Positions 39,772-46,868 of a DNA stretch of 64,000 nucleotides are shown piece after piece; position 1 is the stretch's first letter; every line of letters begins with the position of its first letter. The position numbers were made by a program, and so were the translations under genes. Below the pieces are notes generated by a model. That model was not told where the DNA came from. It saw only the letters and a program-made list of their open reading frames with translations, and ran no database searches. Source of the DNA: Moraxellaceae bacterium UBA2477 (lineage in GTDB: Bacteria > Pseudomonadota > Gammaproteobacteria > Pseudomonadales > Moraxellaceae); the NCBI GenBank assembly GCA_002342025.1, contig DDPD01000071.1, forward strand, positions 1 to 64,000, in the 5' to 3' direction.

Positions 39772-41073
39772 TTAACGACCGGTACGAACGATCTCAGTGT
39801 AGCGTGCAGCAGCTTCTGTAACCTGCGCTTGAGCCAATACCGTATCTACAACTTGGTCTTCCAACACCATGGCTTCAACCTGAGCCAGTTGTTCACGGTT
39901 GCTGTAGTAGTAGTTCACCACTTCTTCCGGCGTTTCGTAGGACTCAGCAACTTCTTCGATCACGGCTTTTACGCGAGCTTGATCAACTTCTACCGACTTA
40001 TCCTTGATGATCTGGCTGATCAGTAGGCCGAGAGCCACTGAACGCTGTGCCTGCTCACGGAAGAGGTCATCTGGCAGCATTTTGGGATCAATCTTGGCGT
40101 TGCCACCAAACTGCTTGAACATGGCTTCGCGCTGACGATTGATTTCGTTGCCAACCAATGCTTTCGGTGCTTCCACTGTGTTGTTAGCCAACAAAGCATC
40201 CATGACCTGAGTCTTTACCTTGTTCTTAACCGCTTGCTTCAGTTCGCGGGTCATGTTCTTACGAACGTCTTCACGGAACTTCTCAACACCGCCTTCTGTT
40301 ACGCCGAATGCAGCCAAGAAGGTTGCGTCCAGCTCAGGCAGAACGGCCTTGGAAACTTTGTGTGCTGTAATTTTGAACACGGCGGCTTTATCACGCAGGT
40401 TTTCAGCCTGGTAATCGGCGGGGAAAGTCACGTTGATGTCGCGTACTTCACCAGCCTTGATGCCCACGATGCCGGTTTCAAAGCCAGGAATCATGCGGCC
40501 TGAGCCGAGAGCCAATTCGAAGTTAGTCGACGTGCCACCCTCAAAGGCTTCGCCGTCGATGCTACCTGCGAAATCTAGCGTGACTTTGTCGCCATCTGCA
40601 GCAGCCTCAGCGCTTTCTTCGAAGGTTGCACGCTGCTTACGCAGATTTTCGATCATTTCGTCGAGATCGGCTTCACCGATGTCAACGACGGGGCGCTCGA
40701 CCTTGATGTCAGCAAAGCTGCTCAGTACTAGCTCAGGATAGACTTCTACCAAAGCGGTGAATGTCATGTCTTCGCCAGCTTTGTCCGAGACTTCTTCAAT
40801 GCTGGGGAAGCCTGCGGGGTTGATGCCTTCCTGAGTCACGGCTTCGTAGAAACTGTCACGAATGATTTCGCCCAGCGCTTCCTGGCGAATCGACTCACCA
40901 TAACGCTTCTGAACCAGCGACATGGGAACTTTGCCTGGACGGAAACCATCCATGCGAATGGTGCGCGCGGCTTTAACAATGCGTGCCTGCACGTCCTGTT
41001 CAATTTTAGCGGCCGGAACAACTACTTTGACGCGACGCTCAAGCGTGGAAACGGTTTCAACACTAACTTGCAT
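39772..41073 (-). CDS. tig: Trigger factor
   Basis: A 433-residue ribosome-associated chaperone with peptidyl-prolyl isomerase activity, acting on nascent chains at the exit tunnel. It has the N-terminal ribosome-binding signature GFRPGKVPMSLVQKRYG, the FKBP-like domain (residues about 150-245, including DGDKVTLDFAGSIDGEAFEG) and the helical C-terminal cradle. It is full length (E. coli 432). The first gene of the tig-clpP-clpX group, downstream of the tRNA operon. Confidence 0.97.
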   Translation of the reverse strand: MQVSVETVSTLERRVKVVVPAAKIEQDVQARIVKAARTIRMDGFRPGKVPMSLVQKRYGESIRQEALGEIIRDSFYEAVTQEGINPAGFPSIEEVSDKAGEDMTFTALVEVYPELVLSSFADIKVERPVVDIGEADLDEMIENLRKQRATFEESAEAAADGDKVTLDFAGSIDGEAFEGGTSTNFELALGSGRMIPGFETGIVGIKAGEVRDINVTFPADYQAENLRDKAAVFKITAHKVSKAVLPELDATFLAAFGVTEGGVEKFREDVRKNMTRELKQAVKNKVKTQVMDALLANNTVEAPKALVGNEINRQREAMFKQFGGNAKIDPKMLPDDLFREQAQRSVALGLLISQIIKDKSVEVDQARVKAVIEEVAESYETPEEVVNYYYSNREQLAQVEAMVLEDQVVDTVLAQAQVTEAAARYTEIVRTGR

Positions 41074-41217
41074 GACAACCTCAACAGAATCGATGAATTA
41101 AGAGGCAAACGGCCGGCCGCTGCCAAAAGCGAGGGTCAGGATTATAGAGGAAGCCGTTCAGATTGCTAGAGCGAGGCAAGAGAATGTGGCGCCCAAGGTT
41201 TGCAGAGGCCAGAAAGC

Positions 41218-41238
41218 AAAAAACGACCTTCAGGTCGC
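41218..41238 (-). terminator. Terminator of the tRNA operon
   Basis: On the minus strand gcgacc-tgaa-ggtcgt forms a 5-6 bp stem with a tetraloop, followed by TTTTTT, 18 bases after the tRNA-Lys CCA end. It ends the four-tRNA transcript before tig. The remaining 41074-41217 is short and holds no other feature I can identify. Confidence 0.8.
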
Positions 41239-41256
41239 TATCAGTCATACAAAATA

Positions 41257-41332
41257 TGGTGGGCCGTGATGGATTCGAACCATCGACCAATGGATTAAGA
41301 GTCCACTGCTCTACCAACTGAGCTAACGGCCC
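41257..41332 (-). tRNA. tRNA-Lys (anticodon CTT)
   Basis: 76 bases including an encoded CCA. The acceptor stem is GGGCCGT with ACGGCCC. The anticodon stem GTGGA/TCCAT carries the loop CTCTTAA, anticodon CTT, reading AAG. The T-loop GTTCGAATC is present. It is the last tRNA of the operon. Confidence 0.96.
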
Positions 41333-41384
41333 GAAGACGGGATTGAAGCGATTTCTCGGCTTAGCCGCTGGGCAGAGAAAGAGG

Positions 41385-41461
41385 TGGGGTGGCTGATGGG
41401 ACTCGAACCCACGACAGCCGGAATCACAATCCGGGACTCTACCAACTGAGCTACAGCCACC
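41385..41461 (-). tRNA. tRNA-His (anticodon GTG)
   Basis: 77 bases including the extra G at position -1, which faces discriminator C73 as in all bacterial tRNA-His, plus an encoded CCA. The acceptor is GTGGCTG with CAGCCAC. The anticodon loop centres on GTG. Confidence 0.96.
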
Positions 41462-41481
41462 ACAAACGTTCGCTACGAGGC

Positions 41482-41558
41482 TGGTGCGCCCGGCAGGGCT
41501 CGAACCTGCGACCCTCGGCTTAGAAGGCCGATGCTCTATCCAACTGAGCTACGAGCGC
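41482..41558 (-). tRNA. tRNA-Arg (anticodon TCT)
   Basis: 77 bases with encoded CCA. The acceptor is GCGCTCG with CGGGCGC, containing one T-G pair. The anticodon stem TCGGC/GCCGA has loop CTTCTAA, anticodon TCT, for AGA and AGG codons. Confidence 0.96.
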
Positions 41559-41586
41559 AGGATTGAAGTTCGCATCAACAGAAAAT

Positions 41587-41663
41587 TGGTCGGGGTAGAG
41601 AGATTCGAACTCCCGACATCCTGGTCCCAAACCAGGCGCGCTACCGGACTGCGCTATACCCCG
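41587..41663 (-). tRNA. tRNA-Pro (anticodon TGG)
   Basis: 77 bases with encoded CCA. The acceptor is CGGGGTA with TACCCCG. The anticodon stem CCTGG/CCAGG has loop TTTGGGA, anticodon TGG. It is the first tRNA of the operon (Pro-Arg-His-Lys, similar to the E. coli argX-hisR-leuT-proM cluster). Confidence 0.96.
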
Positions 41664-41715
41664 AATTTTCCGCCGACTCACTGTTCGAAAACAGCTTACC
41701 TCGTTGCGAGGCCGC

Positions 41716-41744
41716 ATCTTACGGAAGCAAAATAGCTCCGTCAA
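41716..41744 (-). promoter_or_regulatory. tRNA operon promoter
   Basis: On the minus strand TTGACG (41739-41744) and TAAGAT (41716-41721) are separated by 17 bases, followed by a GC-rich discriminator (gcggcctcgc). This is a typical strong, stringently controlled stable-RNA promoter, about 50 bases upstream of tRNA-Pro. Confidence 0.8.
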
Positions 41745-41772
41745 CAAAAGCTTAGCTAAGAATATAACTGAG

Positions 41773-41789
41773 TGATGAAACTTTCATCA
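41773..41789. promoter_or_regulatory. 17-bp palindrome upstream of the photorepair region
   Basis: A perfect palindrome, tgatgaaa-c-tttcatca (8-bp arms, one central base), lies 55 bases before the TIGR03643-type gene and between it and the divergent tRNA promoter. No T tract follows. It has the shape of a dimeric regulator site; the regulator is unknown. Confidence 0.45.
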
Positions 41790-41844
41790 ATACAGGTATT
41801 TTTGTAGCAGTGACGAAGACGCTCAACGCCATACACTGCAAGGC

Positions 41845-42111
41845 ATGAGCGCAAAGACACTAACCCCAGCAGAAATTAGTCAATTAATTGCCATGGCTTG
41901 GGATGATGAGACCTCATTTGAGGCCATACAGGCCGAAATGGGTCTATCTGAGCCCCGAGTTAAGGCCATCATGAAGCGTGAGCTTAAAGCGGGCAGCTAT
42001 AAGGTTTGGCGCGAACGCGTGAAAGGCCGCATGCAAAAGCATGGTCAACGACATCTTGTTATGATCGAAGACACACACGATTTAGATGGATCAATGCCTG
42101 ATGACAATTAA
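41845..42111 (+). CDS. TIGR03643 family protein (DUF2805)
   Basis: An 88-residue protein matching TIGR03643: LTPAEISQLIAMAWDDETSF, then LSEPRVKAIMKRELKAGSY and WRERVKGRMQKHG. Helical, with a look of an HTH-like domain, but no function is assigned. Members are commonly found near photolyase or cryptochrome genes, as here. Its end overlaps the next gene by about 11 bases, implying coupling. The ATG has only a poorly spaced AAGG before it. Confidence 0.85.
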   Translation: MSAKTLTPAEISQLIAMAWDDETSFEAIQAEMGLSEPRVKAIMKRELKAGSYKVWRERVKGRMQKHGQRHLVMIEDTHDLDGSMPDDN

Positions 42112-42760
42112 TCGACTATTAGTTCTTGGTGGTACCGGTGCTGTGGGCAATGCCGTTCTGAAACAAGCACTCGAAAATGACACTATTTTGGAAGTGATTG
42201 CACCTACTCGTCGCCCACTCCCCGCTCACCCGAAGTTGATCAACCCCCAACTGGATTTCGACAACTTGCCGCTTCGCTTTGATGGCGCCAGCCTGGCCCT
42301 ACAACAAGCCTTCACCTGTGATGCCGTCATTTGTGCCTTGGGGACGACCCTAAAACAAGCAGGATCAAAAGAAGCGTTTGCGGCGATCGATAAAACACTC
42401 GTCTTGGAATTGGCACGATTGGCCCAAGCAGGTGGAGCAAAAGCTTTTGCCTTGAATTCCTCTTTGGGGGCCTCACTGTCGGGTAGCTTTTATCTACGTA
42501 TTAAAGCGGAGGTTGAACAGGCTATCTTGGCCATGTCGTTTGAACGAACCATCATCGTTCGCCCGTCCTTAATCGACGCCAAACGCGATAGAAGTCGGCC
42601 GCTTGAGCATATGGGACTGGTACTTTTCCGCATGACTAAGCCACTCATACCCCGCCGATACCGCGCTGTCACACCAGAAGCTATTGCTCGTTCGTTGATC
42701 AATGGTATTGCTCTCGGCACGGGAGAAAAACTCGTCATTGAGTCGGAAAGTATTATATAA
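42101..42760 (+). CDS. NAD(P)-binding Rossmann-fold oxidoreductase (HTATIP2/NmrA-like)
   Basis: A 219-residue atypical short-chain dehydrogenase-like protein. The dinucleotide loop is LLVLGGTGAVGNAVL at the N-terminus. AVICALGTTLKQAGSKEAF and FALNSSLGASLSGSFYLRIK, with a Y-x-x-x-K-like YLRIK, fit the NmrA/HTATIP2 group. The substrate is unknown. The start is taken at MTINRLLVLGG; an ATG 15 bases upstream is possible. It overlaps the TIGR03643-type gene and precedes the light regulator on the same strand. Confidence 0.78.
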   Translation: MTINRLLVLGGTGAVGNAVLKQALENDTILEVIAPTRRPLPAHPKLINPQLDFDNLPLRFDGASLALQQAFTCDAVICALGTTLKQAGSKEAFAAIDKTLVLELARLAQAGGAKAFALNSSLGASLSGSFYLRIKAEVEQAILAMSFERTIIVRPSLIDAKRDRSRPLEHMGLVLFRMTKPLIPRRYRAVTPEAIARSLINGIALGTGEKLVIESESII

Positions 42761-42768
42761 ACATAAAC

Positions 42769-42785
42769 TTAAGTAAGTTACTTAA
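42769..42785. promoter_or_regulatory. 17-bp palindrome upstream of the MerR-B12 regulator
   Basis: A perfect palindrome, ttaagtaa-g-ttacttaa (8-bp arms), starts 8 bases after the oxidoreductase stop. It has no T run, so an operator is more likely than a terminator. The region 42786-42850 is very A/T-rich. Confidence 0.4.
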
Positions 42786-42853
42786 CTCTTAGCCTTCACA
42801 GTATTAATTAAAAAATTTTGATAAATAACTGGATAAATACGTTTCGTCACATT

Positions 42854-42868
42854 TTTGTATAATACAAA
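42854..42868. promoter_or_regulatory. Operator-like palindrome over the regulator's -10 box
   Basis: A perfect palindrome, tttgtat-a-atacaaa, contains a consensus TATAAT (42858-42863) on the plus strand. At the -35 position (17-base spacer) the sequence is aaatac, a poor match. A protein bound here would block the promoter, which fits autorepression by the MerR-B12 protein encoded 69 bases downstream. Confidence 0.55.
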
Positions 42869-42889
42869 GCCACTCAGCGAAGACTACTA

Positions 42890-42919
42890 TTTGTCCTGTA
42901 CAAACCGATTCGACGGTTT
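42890..42919. promoter_or_regulatory. Second dyad and leader hairpin of the regulator gene
   Basis: tttgt-cctgt-acaaa (42890-42904) repeats the half-sites of the upstream palindrome and contains TGTACA. Overlapping it, aaaccg-attcga-cggttt (42902-42919) forms a hairpin ending 17 bases before the ATG, just upstream of the GAGAGG ribosome binding site. Confidence 0.4.
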
Positions 42920-42936
42920 GATCTGAGAGGTACAAA

Positions 42937-43887
42937 ATGAATACCAATGTCGCTGTGAAGCTAGACCCTACCCTCGTCACTGAGACCCCGGTGTTGCTAC
43001 CCATCAATGCCGTCGAGCGGGAGACAGGAATTACCAAAGAGTTATTGAGAATGTGGGAACGCCGATATGGCTTCCCGTCGCCAGAGCGTGATGCTCAGGG
43101 TGATCGCATCTATCCCCTAGCTCAAATCACCAAGCTTCGCTTATTGCGTCGGCTTATTGATGCTGGGTTTCGTCCGGGCAAAGTTATCAACTTGGAAACC
43201 GCCGAGTTGGAGCGGATGCTTCGCTCGCAAACGCAGTCTCGCCATGACGTTCCAGAAGAACTTGAAGCCGAGCTGCTTACCGTCTTGAAAACCCATGATG
43301 TGAATCAAGTCAGGGATTACTTAGCGCATCAATTGCTAAAAATGGGTTTAGAGCACTTTGTCGTCGACTTTATGCAGCACGCGAACACCATCGTCGGTGA
43401 CACCTGGATGCGGGGCCTAGTGGAAATTCACGAAGAGCATCTGTTTACGGAGCAAGTGCAAAATATTGTTCGCCAGGCGATCAGCAACCTACGCGCAGTG
43501 AATCGCCCGCCTCGCATCTTGCTGACCACACCACCCGAGGAAACTCACACCCAAGGGATTTTAATGGTGGAGGCGCTGTTGCGTTTAGATGATGCCGATG
43601 CGGTTTGCTACGGCGCACAAATGCCAGTGAAGGACATTGTGCAAGCGGTACAACGTCACAAGATGAACATCGTGGCTTTGTCCTTTAGTGCGTCATACCC
43701 GACCACCAAGGCCATTGAGTACCTTGAAGAGCTGCGCTTCAGATTGCCGTTGGCCGTTGAAATTTGGGGCGGCGGCGCTTCACTGCGCTCCACACGACGC
43801 AGTGTAGAAGCGGTCAAGTTTTTCCATGACCTGCCCAGTATTCGGCAGGCTGTAAAAAACTGGCGTATCGCGCATGGCCCACGCTGA
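42937..43887 (+). CDS. litR: MerR-family B12-binding photoreceptor regulator (CarH/LitR type)
   Basis: A 316-residue regulator. The MerR helix-turn-helix is at about residues 22-70 (TGITKELLRMWERRYGFPSP). A helical cobalamin-cap domain follows, then a B12-binding Rossmann domain. The CarH signature W-x9-EH is present (Trp157, Glu167, His168), as is the cobalamin-ligand motif E-x-H-x-x-G (Glu202, His204, Gly207 in PPEETHTQG). In CarH, adenosylcobalamin makes a DNA-binding tetramer that falls apart in light, derepressing targets. Downstream genes are photolyases and cryptochromes, so they are the likely targets. The ATG has GAGAGG 8 bases upstream. Light sensing is inferred from motifs. Confidence 0.9.
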   Translation: MNTNVAVKLDPTLVTETPVLLPINAVERETGITKELLRMWERRYGFPSPERDAQGDRIYPLAQITKLRLLRRLIDAGFRPGKVINLETAELERMLRSQTQSRHDVPEELEAELLTVLKTHDVNQVRDYLAHQLLKMGLEHFVVDFMQHANTIVGDTWMRGLVEIHEEHLFTEQVQNIVRQAISNLRAVNRPPRILLTTPPEETHTQGILMVEALLRLDDADAVCYGAQMPVKDIVQAVQRHKMNIVALSFSASYPTTKAIEYLEELRFRLPLAVEIWGGGASLRSTRRSVEAVKFFHDLPSIRQAVKNWRIAHGPR

Positions 43888-45418
43888 ACACATGTTTCAG
43901 CCCTACAGTGTGGTGTGGTTTAAACGGGATCTACGCATCGTTGACCACACCCCACTCATTGAGGCCGCCAAGCGCGGCCTTGTTTTTTGCATCTATTGCG
44001 TTGAGCCCAGACTTTGGACCCAGCCAGACGCCGCTAGACAGCACTATCATTTCATCCGTGAGTCGCTTCAGGACCTCGAGCGCAATCTAAGCAAGTTGGG
44101 CGGCAGCCTCAGCGTTCACTATGGCGATGCCGAGTTGATATTGGACGAGCTGTATCAGGTCATGCCGTTTCAAGCACTGTATTCCCACCAAGAAACAGGG
44201 AATGCAGCCAGCTTTTCACGTGACCTGCTGGTTAAACAGTTTTGCATGAGAAACCACATTGAGTGGATCGAAACGCCCCAGTTTGGTGTCGCTAGACCGT
44301 TGAAAAATCGAGATCACTGGCTAGCCTTTTGGCAGCAACATGTTTCGGCTTTGCAGGCTAATCAACCTATTCAGTTGTCTTTTTACTCCCACCCACTTAA
44401 GCAGGTGACCTTGCCTAGTGCAACACAACTAGGACTGTCAGTGGATGAACCTCGGCAGCGGCAACGCGGCGGGCGACAGCAAGGACTCATCGTGCTAAAC
44501 GACTTTTTAAACGAGCGTTGCGAGTCATACCGCGGCGGCATTTCATCCCCACTTTCAGCACCCACCGCTTGTTCGAGGCTATCGCCCTATTTGGCTCATG
44601 GTTGCCTGAGCTTGCGTGAAGTCATGCAAGCTACTCAGCTGAAATTGAAGCAGTTACCAGCGTCTGCCGTACACACTCGTCTCAGTTTGCAAGGCTTTAT
44701 CAGTCGCTTGCACTGGCACTGTCACTTTATTCAGAAGTTGGAGACTGAACCTGAGATTGAGTGGCAAAACATGCATCGCGGCTATGACAACCTTCGAGAA
44801 CATGAATGGTGTGAAGCTCATTTTACTGCGCTTAAACAAGGCCAAACAGGCTGGCCCTTAGTCGATGCCTGTGTAGCCATGTTAAGGGAGACAGGCTGGC
44901 TTAATTTTCGTATGCGCGCGATGTTGGTCTCCGTCGCAGCTTATCCACTCTGGCTTCATTGGCGTCCCGTTGGCGAATGGTTGGCTCAGCAGTTTCTGGA
45001 CTACGAACCGGGTATTCACTGGAGCCAACTGCAAATGCAATCGGGCACTACAGGCATCAATGTGCCAAGAGTGTACAACCCCATTAAGCAAGCTAAAGAT
45101 CATGACCCACACGGTATTTTTGTGAGGCGATGGTTGCCTGCAATGCGCGAAGTTCCCCAAGCATGGCTTTTTGAGCCCTGGCGCATGCCGGACTCTATTC
45201 AGCAGAGTTGCGGCGTGATCGTGGGTCAAAGCCTACCCTTTCCGTTAGTAGACTTAGTGACAGCCACCCGGCTTGCTAAGGCCAAGATGCTGGCCAGACG
45301 TTCAGACTCAACGGTTAAGGCCGGAAAGTTTGCAATCATTGAACGACATGCATCCCGAAAAAAAATCGCCGATCTTAAACACCTCAAGCAAGCTCAACTT
45401 GGCTGGGATTGGACATGA
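43874..45418 (+). CDS. Divergent cryptochrome/photolyase-family flavoprotein
   Basis: A protein of 514 residues, or 508 if it starts at [10 protein letters not shown] (43892). The N-terminal antenna domain has the family opening [16 protein letters not shown], and the FAD domain shows [20 protein letters not shown] and RMRAMLV. The segment that in classical enzymes reads like NNGGWQWAASTG is replaced by [18 protein letters not shown], ending [17 protein letters not shown]. The usual WREFY-like region reads SRLHWHCHF. It is therefore family-level photolyase/cryptochrome but not a classical CPD enzyme; it may be a light sensor or an unusual repair enzyme. It overlaps litR by 14 bases (or abuts it) and DUF2256 by 4. 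Confidence 0.85.
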   Translation: MAHAEHMFQPYSVVWFKRDLRIVDHTPLIEAAKRGLVFCIYCVEPRLWTQPDAARQHYHFIRESLQDLERNLSKLGGSLSVHYGDAELILDELYQVMPFQALYSHQETGNAASFSRDLLVKQFCMRNHIEWIETPQFGVARPLKNRDHWLAFWQQHVSALQANQPIQLSFYSHPLKQVTLPSATQLGLSVDEPRQRQRGGRQQGLIVLNDFLNERCESYRGGISSPLSAPTACSRLSPYLAHGCLSLREVMQATQLKLKQLPASAVHTRLSLQGFISRLHWHCHFIQKLETEPEIEWQNMHRGYDNLREHEWCEAHFTALKQGQTGWPLVDACVAMLRETGWLNFRMRAMLVSVAAYPLWLHWRPVGEWLAQQFLDYEPGIHWSQLQMQSGTTGINVPRVYNPIKQAKDHDPHGIFVRRWLPAMREVPQAWLFEPWRMPDSIQQSCGVIVGQSLPFPLVDLVTATRLAKAKMLARRSDSTVKAGKFAIIERHASRKKIADLKHLKQAQLGWDWT

Positions 45419-45588
45419 TGAAGGGTCATAAAAAGTCTGAATTGCCAGAAAAAACCTGCCCTGTCTGTTTAAGGCCATTTTCATGGCGAAAAAAATGGGC
45501 TCGTGACTGGGATCAGGTCAAATTTTGCTCAGAGCGCTGTCGCCGTGCGCCTACACGTCAAACACAACAGGATCTAAAACGCCCATGA
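45415..45588 (+). CDS. DUF2256 four-cysteine protein
   Basis: A 57-residue protein matching DUF2256: [19 protein letters not shown], then [15 protein letters not shown]. Cysteines 15, 18, 38 and 42 form a CPVC...CSERC zinc-ribbon-like pair. The ATG overlaps the stop of the preceding photolyase-family gene by 4 bases (ATGATG), and its own TGA overlaps the ATG of the next by 4. That tight packing argues it is a real, coupled gene. DUF2256 genes are commonly next to photolyase/cryptochrome genes; the molecular role is unknown. Confidence 0.92.
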   Translation: MMKGHKKSELPEKTCPVCLRPFSWRKKWARDWDQVKFCSERCRRAPTRQTQQDLKRP

Positions 45589-46868
45589 CCTCTGCCATTT
45601 ATTGGTTCCGACAAGACTTGCGCCTGCTGGACAACCCTGCATTGAACCGAGCCATTGAAAACACCAGCGCATTATTACCAGTGTATTGTTTACCTCAGCA
45701 AGAACGGAGTGTGTGGCTGGCCCAACGGGTTGGACAGCATCGACAAGCCTTTCTTCACCAAGCCGTTGTCGGCCTAAAAAAGCAGTTACGCTCCTCTGGC
45801 AGTGACCTGCTTTCACTCAATGGCAATGCAGTGGCCGCTCTCATCGAACTTTCCACGAAACTTCATATTCAGGACATTTTCTGCGAAGACATTGCGGCCC
45901 CAGAAGAGCAAGCCGAGATTGCTGCTTTACGTAAGGCAGGACTCAGAGTGACTACTGTTTGGCAGTCCAGCTTACTTGATCCCGTCGATCTACCGTTTTC
46001 AATAGATCAATTGCCCCCTGTTTTCACGCGGTTTCGTCATGACGTGGAGAAAGCGAAATGCCTTCCCCCGCCGCCGTTACCTGCACCCACGAAGCTGCCG
46101 CCGCTTCCCGATATGGCGCTCTCAGGGTGGGATCAGAACACGCCATTATTAGTGGCCTGCGAAGAGCCTCGCTCAGCATTTCCCTATCATTTAGCGGCAT
46201 ATAACGGCTCAGAACTGGCTGGCTTGGCCCATGTGAAGCAGTACTTTGAAAGTGATCTGCCACAGCGCTATAAACTGACTCGCAATGGTTTAATTGGCAC
46301 GGATTACTCCACCAAATTTTCCCCTTGGTTAGCCACCGGTGCCTTATCCGCAAGACACCTCTTCGTGCAGCTGCGTCAACATGAGCGCCAATTTGGCGCC
46401 AACGACAGCACCTACTGGATTTGGTTTGAGTTGCTCTGGCGTGACTACTTCCGCTTTTTACATCTGCAGTATGGTTCAGCGCTCTATCGCCTTAATGGAT
46501 TAGCGCCATACGCTAGCAGTAACAAACACAGTGCCATTCGCTTTCAACGCTGGTGTGAAGGCAACACGGGCGAGCCACTCGTCGATGCCGGCATGCGTGA
46601 GCTGGCCGCCAGTGGCTACATGTCAAACCGAATGCGTCAGATTGTGGCGAGTTATTTAGTGCATGACTTAGGTTGTGACTATCGCGCTGGAGCTGCTTGG
46701 TTTGAGCATAAATTGGTGGACTATGACCCGTATAGCAATCAAGGCAACTGGCTTTATGGGGCCGGCTTAGGCACTGACCCACGCGGAGGCAGACGCTTTA
46801 ACCCAGATAAACAGACACGTGAGCACGATGCCGATGGCCTGTATCGAGCTCGATGGAGCACGCCATGA
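45585..46868 (+). CDS. DASH-type cryptochrome
   Basis: A 427-residue photolyase-family protein. It has the N-terminal [16 protein letters not shown], the FAD domain with [38 protein letters not shown] and [19 protein letters not shown], and the C-terminal [20 protein letters not shown] with RRFNPDKQ, which is the DASH pattern. These bind FAD and usually a folate antenna, and repair CPDs mainly in single-stranded DNA; a signalling role is possible. The start at MTSAIYWF overlaps DUF2256 by 4 bases. Confidence 0.92.
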   Translation: MTSAIYWFRQDLRLLDNPALNRAIENTSALLPVYCLPQQERSVWLAQRVGQHRQAFLHQAVVGLKKQLRSSGSDLLSLNGNAVAALIELSTKLHIQDIFCEDIAAPEEQAEIAALRKAGLRVTTVWQSSLLDPVDLPFSIDQLPPVFTRFRHDVEKAKCLPPPPLPAPTKLPPLPDMALSGWDQNTPLLVACEEPRSAFPYHLAAYNGSELAGLAHVKQYFESDLPQRYKLTRNGLIGTDYSTKFSPWLATGALSARHLFVQLRQHERQFGANDSTYWIWFELLWRDYFRFLHLQYGSALYRLNGLAPYASSNKHSAIRFQRWCEGNTGEPLVDAGMRELAASGYMSNRMRQIVASYLVHDLGCDYRAGAAWFEHKLVDYDPYSNQGNWLYGAGLGTDPRGGRRFNPDKQTREHDADGLYRARWSTP

